A stretch of DNA of 24,141 bases from a virus. The notes under the pieces were generated by a model. The model was not told where the DNA came from. It saw nothing but the letters and a program-made list of their open reading frames with translations, and ran no database searches. The stretch spans positions 1 through 24,141 of IMG/VR virus record IMGVR_UViG_3300044971_003060. The stretch is one strand, 5' to 3'. Below, in pieces: positions 18,993 to 24,141 of this stretch (the stretch's first letter is position 1; each line of letters opens with the position of its first letter). A program made the position numbers and the translations under genes.

Positions 18993-19109
18993 TCAGTTTT
19001 CGTCACACTCAAAACACATGCCAACATAACGTGGCACTAAGTAAACCGTATCCTGCATAAAATCTGCAAAATTGTCGCACGTTGCGCACTCCGTTAATTC
19101 TTTTATCAT
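18993..19109 (-). CDS. Zinc-ribbon microprotein, 38 aa
   Basis: ATG at 19109 overlaps the stop of the 82-aa gene as ATGA. CATC (C8, C11) and CFEC (C32, C35) form a four-Cys zinc ribbon. A terminator follows. Such short ribbons occur widely in phages; partner unknown. Confidence 0.7.
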   Translation of the reverse strand: MIKELTECATCDNFADFMQDTVYLVPRYVGMCFECDEN

Positions 19110-19354
19110 TTGGTAACCAAACTTGCTGACTCAATAAACCCAGCACCGTTTAGTTCAGGGTCACGAGCAGGTATTAACACATGCCCGTTATCAAAAATTA
19201 AAACAATCGCACCGTCTGATTCGTACTCATCCCAACCAAAATCCTCAATCTCTGAGTCCGTCATAGGGCGAGCCGTTACTAATTTTGCACCGATAGCACC
19301 CTTACATTGGTCTGCATAAAATTGCTTAACTTCATCTTTAGTTTTTACTTTCAC
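19106..19354 (-). CDS. Unknown 82-aa protein
   Basis: GTG at 19354 preceded by AGGAGG-type sequence (TTAGGAGGCAAGA). It begins KVKTKDEVKQFYADQCKGAI and has SDGAIVLIFDNGHVLIPARDPE, a compact alpha/beta domain. Coupled to the zinc-ribbon gene by ATGA. No family assigned. Confidence 0.7.
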   Translation of the reverse strand: MKVKTKDEVKQFYADQCKGAIGAKLVTARPMTDSEIEDFGWDEYESDGAIVLIFDNGHVLIPARDPELNGAGFIESASLVTK

Positions 19355-19371
19355 TCTTGCCTCCTAAAATT

Positions 19372-19401
19372 ATTATAGAGCACGGGGATGACATTTGTCA
19401 A
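19372..19401 (-). promoter_or_regulatory. Promoter with TGTCA box
   Basis: TTGACA, 18 bp, TATAAT; ATGTCA 11 bp upstream; TGACAAATGTCA is a perfect short palindrome. Confidence 0.75.
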
Positions 19402-19418
19402 CCCCACCCCCATGCCGT

Positions 19419-20141
19419 CTATTTTTTGCTTGCACTAAAAACTATGTCTGCTTTGTTAAACACACATAAACCACATCGAACGCATGCCGATCCGTCTGTA
19501 GAAATTAAAGATAATCTTTTAGCATTCTCAGGGCACTTTGCTCCAGGCTTGCCAGTTATCTCTTTCATCTTTGCTTGCCCGACTTGAAAGTTGTCTGCAA
19601 GGTATGCAAGCCGAATGTTGTCTTTTTTCTTTAAGATAGTTGCAACTTCTATGTTGTCGTCATCCGTAGAGAAATATAAAGATAAGTTTTCAATCCCATT
19701 CAATGTTTGGGCTGAAGCTGCCACGCGAGTGTAAACCCAGAATTGAATATCAGAATTAGACTTAATGACTTGCTTCCACGCCAACGTATATTGTTGACTG
19801 AAGAAATCGCCGTCCCAGTGAATGCGAAATAGTTTTTCAGCATTGCGCTTTTCGCAGTCTTTTCTAAAGTCTGAAACCATGTTGTTTAATAGTTCAACCA
19901 TAGTTTGATAGTCGGCGTCTTTTAGTAAGTCCCAGTTTCTAGTGAGAACAGCTTTTACACTTTTGTACAGCTTTTCTAGTTTGCCTGCATAGCAAACTTT
20001 TTCACACATCGAAGTTGTGGAAGGGCAGGAATATTCTCTTCCTGCAGGTAACCCGAAGGTATTAGCAATTAATGCTTGATCGCCATTACGTGAAACAGCG
20101 TTAGCAACTTTTCTGTCTTTAGATCTTTGTAGTGTCTCCAT
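19419..20141 (-). CDS. Gene product 88 (GP88) family protein
   Basis: 240 aa. The N-terminus has the family signature NTFGLPAGREYSCPSTTSMCEKVCYAGK (three Cys: 39, 46, 50), the middle has FRIHWDGDFFS and WVYTRV, and the C-terminus has KCPENAKR then GSACVRCGLCVF (Cys 203, 220, 223, 226). The Cys arrangement suggests Fe-S or zinc clusters; GP88 proteins are common in actinophages, and their reaction is not settled to my knowledge. The ATG at 20141 seems to lie near the transcription start, right after the tRNA-Arg gene. Confidence 0.85.
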   Translation of the reverse strand: METLQRSKDRKVANAVSRNGDQALIANTFGLPAGREYSCPSTTSMCEKVCYAGKLEKLYKSVKAVLTRNWDLLKDADYQTMVELLNNMVSDFRKDCEKRNAEKLFRIHWDGDFFSQQYTLAWKQVIKSNSDIQFWVYTRVAASAQTLNGIENLSLYFSTDDDNIEVATILKKKDNIRLAYLADNFQVGQAKMKEITGKPGAKCPENAKRLSLISTDGSACVRCGLCVFNKADIVFSASKK

Positions 20142-20170
20142 AGATATAGTTTTACATATTTAAAATAATT

Positions 20171-20176
20171 TGTCAA
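20171..20176 (-). promoter_or_regulatory. -35 box of the GP88 gene next to the tRNA end
   Basis: TTGACA starts 2 nt after the tRNA discriminator base. The -10 is poor (TAAAAC, 16 bp downstream), with ATG 7 nt later. Confidence 0.45.
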
Positions 20177-20177
20177 G

Positions 20178-20251
20178 TCCCCTTGAAAGGATTCGAACCT
20201 CCGACCTTACGGGTAGAAACCGTTTGCTCTATTCCACTGAGCTACAAGGGG
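20178..20251 (-). tRNA. tRNA-Arg (TCT)
   Basis: Full cloverleaf: 7-bp acceptor CCCCTTG/CAAGGGG, D arm GCTC/GAGC, anticodon loop TTTCTAC (TCT), T loop TTCGAAT. Anticodon stem has one A-A mismatch at its base. CCA is not encoded. AGA is frequent in the AT-rich phage genes, which fits a supplementing role. Confidence 0.9.
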
Positions 20252-20252
20252 T

Positions 20253-20367
20253 AAAAAAGAGCAGCGACTACAAGATAGATCGGATGGAAATGGAGACAAG
20301 AGGCGGGTAGAAAGAGGTTAACACCCGTTACTTTGTTTACATCCGATATTTAATTGTAGTCGCGCTC
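20253..20367 (-). ncRNA. Structured RNA candidate upstream of tRNA-Arg
   Basis: Three nested stems: GAGC-GCGACTACAA with TTGTAGTCGC-a-GCTC as read on the minus strand (14 bp, ends 20259-20273 and 20354-20367), ATCGGATG/CATCCGAT (20279-20286, 20340-20347), and a CGGGT/ACCCG hairpin (20304-20308, 20323-20327). The minus-strand 3' end runs into TTTTTT (20258-20253), 1 nt before the tRNA, so it may end by termination or by RNase P cutting at the tRNA 5' end. No protein frame fits. No known RNA family recognised. Confidence 0.65.
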
Positions 20368-20387
20368 AAACCTAAACTATCATATTT

Positions 20388-20624
20388 CTAGTCTAAAAAC
20401 ACTTTCACTGCAAAATCTACGACTTCAGATGGCGCTTTACTTTCTTCTACCCATCCGTCTGGTCCCATATAACGAATATCCACTTCTCCCTTGCCGTCTG
20501 CAAGATTGTCTTCAGACATCCCTCTAATCAACCACTCTTCTCCGCTTGCCGTTTTAACATTGAAGTCACTTGCCAAAACTATTGGCGACCAACCCGTTGC
20601 GTTAAGTACAGTTACGCTTCGCAA
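20388..20624 (-). CDS. Unknown 78-aa protein with TTG start
   Basis: TTG at 20624 is preceded by GGAGGAG at 4-nt spacing and overlaps the upstream stop by 13 nt, so coupling is likely. The protein (RSVTVLNATGWSPIVLASDF, later EVDIRYMGPDGWVEES) is beta-rich and acidic. No family recognised. Confidence 0.65.
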   Translation of the reverse strand: MRSVTVLNATGWSPIVLASDFNVKTASGEEWLIRGMSEDNLADGKGEVDIRYMGPDGWVEESKAPSEVVDFAVKVFLD

Positions 20625-20965
20625 AATACTCCTCCATCGCTTTCTACACGTTTCATGCCGTTTTCCTCTAATTCAGCAAATAGCAAATCTACTACGGATT
20701 CAGTGTGACCACCGACATGCCAGTCGTACTTTTCAGCAAGACCTGGGGCACCGTTTTCGTAACGCTTCCAGTCATAGATCGTCACTACATGCTCGCCGTT
20801 AAGCAAAAGCATCCACTCGGTAGTTACCTTGCCGTCACCTTCGAATGCATCGTATTCATTTGGTAAACCGAAAACATTTTCAAGTTGCGCACGGGTTATA
20901 TTTACATAACCCTTCATTGACGTGCCGTTTGTTGCATCTGTTTCTGTAAGTACTTTAAAACTCAT
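20612..20965 (-). CDS. Conserved phage protein with TIYDWK and WHVGG motifs
   Basis: 117 aa. FGLPNEYDAFEGDGKVTTEW, VVTIYDWKRYE and YDWHVGGHTESV fit a widespread phage hypothetical family seen in many hosts (recalled, not searched). ATG at 20965 is preceded by AAGAGGAAAT. Paired with the following 78-aa gene. Confidence 0.7.
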   Translation of the reverse strand: MSFKVLTETDATNGTSMKGYVNITRAQLENVFGLPNEYDAFEGDGKVTTEWMLLLNGEHVVTIYDWKRYENGAPGLAEKYDWHVGGHTESVVDLLFAELEENGMKRVESDGGVFCEA

Positions 20966-20986
20966 ATTTCCTCTTTTCTATAACAA

Positions 20987-21014
20987 AGATAACATGTTAG
21001 TAAATTTATGTCAA
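20987..21014 (-). promoter_or_regulatory. Promoter of the WHVGG gene
   Basis: TTGACA, 16 bp, TTATCT. Confidence 0.6.
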
Positions 21015-21179
21015 ATCGGGGGATGGTAGGCGGGACTGCGCGATACCTGGGAAGTTAATCAATTTAAAAAACAACTGCGAGTTCTACCTGCAGAAAAAGC
21101 TTTACGAACCCTGGTGAGTAAAGTTATCCTACCCAATCCGTCAAGTAAAAGTCAAGTATTTATTTAATTATTTAGATCC

Positions 21180-21463
21180 GATCCATCCAGGTCAGCTGGT
21201 ATATAGCTCTAATTAAAAAGTTATTACTTCCTGCGATTGGATCCAATCCCTGGTTTACTTGCATTTTTCGATCCGTCTTCTAGTTTTAAAAAGTTATTAG
21301 TTCCCGTGGATGGATCAGCTCGGATCCGTTCCCCTAAAAAATATAGGGCTCGCTTACGCGCACGCCGTTCTTTCCCAGGCCGCTTAGCTCCGTTCCCCTA
21401 AAAAATATTAAAGGTTCCCGTTGTTGCATAATGTGAAACACGATCCGTTCCCCTAAAAAATAA
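21180..21463. repeat. Gene-poor island with three B-boxes and GATCC repeats
   Basis: B-boxes at 21331-21344, 21395-21408 and 21450-21463, each preceded by CCGTT; two of the three show GATCCGTT. Reverse A-boxes (AAAGTTATTACTTCC at about 21217, AAAGTTATTAGTTCCC at about 21287) and several GATCC units precede them. Positions 20990-21516 contain no gene I can support. Confidence 0.8.
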
Positions 21464-21516
21464 CTTCCCTGTTCGCAGGCCGCTTTTTCATAAAATCCAA
21501 TAGACTGGTTCTTCTA

Positions 21517-21590
21517 GGGGCGGTAGCTCAGTTGGTTAGAGCTACGGACTCATAATCCGTCGGTCCTGGGTTCGAGCCCCAGCCGCCCCA
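21517..21590 (+). tRNA. tRNA-Met (CAT), probably elongator
   Basis: Acceptor GGGGCGG/CCGCCCC, D arm GCTC/GAGC, anticodon stem ACGGA/TCCGT, loop CTCATAA (CAT), T arm CTGGG/CCCAG with TTCGAGC. Initiator features are absent. CCA is not encoded (ACAT follows). tRNA-Ile with a lysidine-modified CAT is a less likely alternative. It is the only + strand gene in this region. Confidence 0.9.
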
Positions 21591-21748
21591 CATAAGCTAC
21601 ACCTTATGCAAACTACACTTCCCTATTGAATCCGTTATAAATGTGTACATGGGCAGGCCGCTTTCCATACACCCTTAGTTTTAAGTCTGTACGGTTTTTC
21701 TTTATAATGAACCGTGCACCTGGGAGGGGCTATATAGCTAGGAAAGGG

Positions 21749-21798
21749 AAGTTATTAGTTCCTGCGAAGGCGCAGGCCGTTTTTCCCCTAAAAAATAT
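21749..21798. repeat. Composite repeat at a gene end
   Basis: Reverse A-box AAGTTATTAGTTCC (about 21750) and B-box at 21785-21798. The B-box supplies the TAG stop of the 33-aa gene. Confidence 0.75.
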
Positions 21799-21889
21799 TT
21801 TTATGGCCAAAGATAGAATCTAGGACATCTTCGTACTGGTAAGGGTCGTAGTCCGTTTCCTTTGTACAGTTTCCGTCTTTAAGTCCCAT
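21788..21889 (-). CDS. Acidic 33-aa microprotein
   Basis: ATG at 21889 with GGAG 8 nt upstream. The sequence (MGLKDGNCTKETDYDPYQYE, then DVLDSIFGH) is acidic and Tyr-rich. Its stop (IF-TAG) is built by a B-box in the same way as at the HDAC end. Existence is plausible but not certain. Confidence 0.45.
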   Translation of the reverse strand: MGLKDGNCTKETDYDPYQYEDVLDSIFGHKNIF

Positions 21890-21927
21890 GCCGTTTCTCC
21901 GATTTGACAAATGGTAGTTTATTAATT

Positions 21928-21949
21928 AGACTGTTGATAACAACTGTCT
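21928..21949. promoter_or_regulatory. Operator-like inverted repeat
   Basis: AGAC-T-GTTG-ataa-CAAC-T-GTCT: 8 paired positions with a symmetric central mismatch. It lies between the 65-aa gene stop and the putative promoter of the 33-aa gene (minus TTGTTA, 16 bp, TAAACT), so it could be an operator or a weak terminator. Confidence 0.5.
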
Positions 21950-21959
21950 AATATATAAA

Positions 21960-22157
21960 CTACTTGTTTTCAGATTCTCCTAATACATAACCGTATAACT
22001 CTAAAGCCTTGTTAGCCCTAGCCGTTACTCGAACATGTTCTTCACGGTGGGTGGCTAGTCTGATATCCGATTGAAGTTCTTCAGCAAGCTCTCTTGCCAG
22101 ATCTACCAGGTACAAAGAAGAGTTGTTACTTCCCGTGCCGTCATCTAAGTTGTTCAT
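21960..22157 (-). CDS. Helical 65-aa protein after the terminase-like gene
   Basis: ATG at 22157 lies 7 nt after the upstream stop; a longer frame into that gene is rejected because of the 100-nt overlap. The protein (SLYLVDLARELAEELQSDIR, then THREEHVRVTARANKALELY) is a charged helical hairpin. Phage packaging regions often carry such small helical proteins; no family assigned. Confidence 0.65.
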   Translation of the reverse strand: MNNLDDGTGSNNSSLYLVDLARELAEELQSDIRLATHREEHVRVTARANKALELYGYVLGESENK

Positions 22158-22164
22158 AAGCTGT

Positions 22165-23100
22165 TCAGTCCTTCTTATCTTTCTCTTCATCGGTTGATTC
22201 AGAATCTTCAGTAACAACAATCTCGGCGTCAATAACTCTGTGTTGATCCCCCAAAACTCCAGCAATCATGGTTGCTCCTTCGGCAAGCCGTTGAAGTCTT
22301 TCGGCAACAATCACATGGGCTGGCCGTGAGTCTTGGACATCAATACCGACATCTAACTCCACGCCTCCTCGAACTCCAGCGCGATCCAGAATCTCTGTTG
22401 CCGCTTTAAGGGCGACGGGTTCTGAGATTGCCGTTTCCATAAGTTGTTCAAGTTTGTCCACAGCGTATGGGGCAGCCTGAACAAGTTTGAGTCTTGCCCG
22501 TTCAACGTCAGCTCCAGGACGGCGAATTGTTTTTAGATGGATACGGCAGAGACCGTCATCCTTAATACGACCACTAAACCAAAGCTGGCATCGGATGCCG
22601 TCTGGTTTCACAATGCGGCACCGAGCAGGTAGCCCAAGAGGTGCCCGCTTTGAAGACTTCGGGCCGCCTTGCTCTTGTTCCTTTATGTAGGCGCGAGTAG
22701 CACCGACAACCCAAGGTGGGCAAAGTTTGTAGGCGGCGTCATCTGCCATAAGGTCGACGCCCGTAATGAAATCTGAGTTTGTGTTGTTGGGGTCGGAAAG
22801 AAGAGGTTTCTTTTCGGCAAGTGAAAGTAGACGGCGTTCACGGGACGACTCAATAGAGCGAGCCGCGATTAGCCCAGTTGGGCGGCCAGAGTTGTCATAG
22901 ACAGCGTCCCAGTTAAATTCGTTTCGGCGTAGGAGTTGACGGTTTTCGTAGGTATCCTCACACACACCCTTTTCTATCTCAACGATGCCGATGCGCGAAA
23001 GATCGGGGCGCAAATCCATTGGGTCATCGTGTCTAGGGATTGAGTCCGTTGGGTCAATTTCTTCTGGGTCTGGGCCCAGGAACTCTAATTCGTTGCTCAT
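22165..23100 (-). CDS. Putative terminase small subunit-like protein
   Basis: 311 aa. The centre has ARCRIVKPDGIRCQLWF and GLCRIH, a possible C-x7-C-x13-C-x2-H zinc site (about 160-190). The C-terminal region has LVQAAPYAVDKLEQLMETA and VALKAATEILDRAGVRGG, phrases common in actinophage terminase small subunits that recognise the packaging site. The N-terminus is acidic and Pro-rich, and the tail is very acidic (TEDSESTDEEKDKKD). The large subunit is not in the window. GC content looks higher than in the neighbours, consistent with a structural or packaging core gene. Confidence 0.65.
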   Translation of the reverse strand: MSNELEFLGPDPEEIDPTDSIPRHDDPMDLRPDLSRIGIVEIEKGVCEDTYENRQLLRRNEFNWDAVYDNSGRPTGLIAARSIESSRERRLLSLAEKKPLLSDPNNTNSDFITGVDLMADDAAYKLCPPWVVGATRAYIKEQEQGGPKSSKRAPLGLPARCRIVKPDGIRCQLWFSGRIKDDGLCRIHLKTIRRPGADVERARLKLVQAAPYAVDKLEQLMETAISEPVALKAATEILDRAGVRGGVELDVGIDVQDSRPAHVIVAERLQRLAEGATMIAGVLGDQHRVIDAEIVVTEDSESTDEEKDKKD

Positions 23101-23121
23101 TGAGGGTTTTTCTTTCCTATC

Positions 23122-23166
23122 AAAAAAGCCAAGACTCCCCTAAAAAATATTAAAGGAGCCTCGGCT
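23122..23166 (-). terminator. Terminator with a B-box in its loop
   Basis: AGCCGAGGCTCC pairs with GGAGTCTTGGCT in minus-strand RNA (G-U pairs), then TTTTTTG. The B-box (23137-23150) forms the loop and the start of the 3' arm. Confidence 0.8.
23137..23150. repeat. B-box within a terminator
   Basis: Perfect CCCCTAAAAAATAT. On the minus strand its T6 and GGGG are part of the hairpin. Confidence 0.8.
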
Positions 23167-23176
23167 CTTTAGTTAA

Positions 23177-23437
23177 TTATTTCTTCTTAGCTGCTGCCTT
23201 AACCACGATTTGCTTTGTGGTTTCACCAGCCAAAGATGGTCCTGTACTACCAAATGAGGAAGATCCAAATGAGGTTAGTACTGAGATGAAAGCAGCAGAG
23301 GCTGCTACCTGAAGTGAAGCGTTTAGGTCAACTGACAAGATACCTGCTGCGTCTGTACCCACTAATGCAAGTAGGGTTTGGACGAAAGTTTTGATTGCTC
23401 TCTCGGCAGTGGCCTTTAGGAAATCAACTTCGAACAT
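23177..23437 (-). CDS. Second holin, r1t-like type (86 aa)
   Basis: ATG at 23437 follows a strong AAGGAGAAAT ribosome-binding site. FLKATAERAIKTFVQTLLAL and LQVAASAAFISVLTSFGSSS match actinophage r1t-like holins, with two hydrophobic segments (about 14-29 and 41-57) and a basic tail (AAAKKK). Together with the protein at 462-695 it makes two holin-type genes in one phage region, 23 kb apart in the window. A longer frame to 23563 lacks a ribosome-binding site. Confidence 0.8.
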   Translation of the reverse strand: MFEVDFLKATAERAIKTFVQTLLALVGTDAAGILSVDLNASLQVAASAAFISVLTSFGSSSFGSTGPSLAGETTKQIVVKAAAKKK

Positions 23438-23613
23438 GTTTTTATTTCTCCTTGTTTTTTCGGTTGTGTCCGTTATATCCATAGTAAGCCGCTTTCTAGA
23501 AAAGAATTTTTGGGAAAATGGAGAGAGAACGCACCTAATTTTTGCCTCTTTTATAAACAACAAGTGGAAAAATGTGGGGTTTTATGGGGGAAAATGTAAA
23601 ACTTATATAATAG

Positions 23614-23647
23614 AAAAAAGGGCACCAAAAAATAATATTTGATGCCC
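23614..23647 (-). terminator. Terminator of the 81-aa membrane protein gene
   Basis: 10-bp stem GGGCATCAAA with TTTGGTGCCC on the minus strand, then TTTTTT. A TATAAT/TATTAT-like sequence follows, but no good -35 is seen. Confidence 0.85.
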
Positions 23648-23668
23648 TAAAAAGTGCTTTTGACCTTG

Positions 23669-23914
23669 TTAAAAATGGTCGCTAAGTCTTCCCCATTGTT
23701 TAGTTAAAGACTTTTTTAGTGCGTACTTTTTAATAACTTTGTAGGATCTTATAAGTACCCATAGCCCTGCTACTAGAAGTAGTGTGTTGGCTACATTGAA
23801 ATCCAAACCTAGTAAATCTTTTATGTAAAGACCTCCCCACCCATCTTGAATGAAGAAGTCAAAGGTCACTTCATCCTCTAGTTGGGTTGAGCTTTCAAAG
23901 AATATATCTTCCAT
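23669..23914 (-). CDS. Single-pass membrane protein, 81 aa
   Basis: ATG at 23914 directly follows the upstream TAA (TAAATG). The N-terminal half is acidic (MEDIFFESSTQLEDEVTFDF), then a hydrophobic stretch at about 40-57 (NVANTLLLVAGLWVLIRS) and a strongly basic tail (KVIKKYALKKSLTKQW). The charge pattern predicts outside-N, inside-C topology. Position before the holin suggests a lysis or membrane role; no family recognised. Confidence 0.65.
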   Translation of the reverse strand: MEDIFFESSTQLEDEVTFDFFIQDGWGGLYIKDLLGLDFNVANTLLLVAGLWVLIRSYKVIKKYALKKSLTKQWGRLSDHF

Positions 23915-24118
23915 TTAGAACTCCACCGTTGTGTTTTTCTTTATGTAGTTTTCTACTGCTACTTCTGGCACTCGAAAACTGTTACCAACCCTGACGCTAG
24001 GCAGTTCGTTGGAGTTTAGCAATCTGTAGACAGTCATTTTTGAAACTCTCATATGACTGGCAACTTCCTTAACAGTGTAGAACTTTAGTCCAGATTTTTG
24101 GTTTATTCCTGTTGTCAT
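23915..24118 (-). CDS. Excisionase/MerR-type HTH protein
   Basis: 67 aa with a clear winged HTH of the excisionase family: FYTVKEVASHMRVSKMTVYRLLN, then ELPSVRVGNSFRVPEVAVENYI. Such proteins act as recombination directionality factors or small regulators. No integrase is seen in the window, so a regulatory role is as likely. ATG at 24118 has AGGAAGAAG upstream. It is translated just before the membrane protein. Confidence 0.8.
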   Translation of the reverse strand: MTTGINQKSGLKFYTVKEVASHMRVSKMTVYRLLNSNELPSVRVGNSFRVPEVAVENYIKKNTTVEF

Positions 24119-24141
24119 GATTTCTTTACTTCTTCCTGTTC

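Noticed and set aside
20178-20251. Attachment site within the tRNA gene
   Set aside because: No integrase gene and no second copy of the tRNA 3' end in the window.
21180-21463. CRISPR array
   Set aside because: The repeats are short, unevenly spaced and surrounded by other repeated motifs; no regular spacer length and no cas genes.
21641-21823. 60-codon + frame in the tRNA-Met island
   Set aside because: It includes A- and B-box repeats, lacks a ribosome-binding site and overlaps a better-supported minus microprotein.
22158-22265. Extended N-terminus of the 65-aa gene
   Set aside because: It would overlap the terminase-like gene by about 100 nt out of frame; ATG 22157 gives normal operon spacing.

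Overview
The window reads as part of a tailed-phage genome, most likely from a phage of an AT-rich actinobacterium. This rests on r1t-like holins, a lytic transglycosylase, a terminase-small-subunit-like protein, a gene product 88 protein, a MoxR/VWA pair, two phage tRNAs, densely packed tiny genes, and many apparently leaderless mRNAs (-10 box about 6 nt before ATG). Host identity is inference. I see no integrase, insertion sequence or CRISPR array.

Layout. Positions 1-460: two + strand genes (one cut by the window edge) that end at a shared terminator. Positions 462-3545: minus-strand holin, transglycosylase, a small membrane protein, an HTH protein, an HDAC-like deacetylase and a dual-specificity phosphatase. 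Positions 3644-4551: a + strand pair including a putative ADP-ribosyltransferase, converging on a minus-strand proteasome/HslV-like Ntn peptidase (4544-5116). Positions 5400-13000: mostly single-gene minus-strand units of 24-183 aa, each with its own promoter and often its own terminator, plus a small + strand cluster at 9587-10390. Positions 13094-17573: a VWA/HExxH protein, a MoxR AAA+ ATPase and companions. Positions 18000-21000: small phage genes, GP88, tRNA-Arg(TCT) and a strongly structured RNA candidate. Positions 21000-21900: a gene-poor island with tRNA-Met(CAT) and repeats. Positions 21960-24118: terminase-like, second holin, membrane protein and excisionase-type HTH genes.

How it works together. 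HDAC-like, phosphatase, ART-like and Ntn-peptidase genes lie within 3 kb and look like a toolkit for altering host proteins. Outside it, expression seems to rely on many individual promoters. Most carry a TGTCA box exactly 11 bp upstream of the -10, and several terminators overlap the next promoter. Four genes share a related hairpin leader. The most striking pattern is a dispersed composite repeat: a B-box CCCCTAAAAAATAT (22 copies seen, 19 in one orientation), often with an A-box GGGAACTAATAACTTT and AGCT-rich sequence. It fills intergenic islands, lies directly upstream of three -35 boxes, and enters several coding regions. I do not recognise it; it could be a stoperator-like control network.
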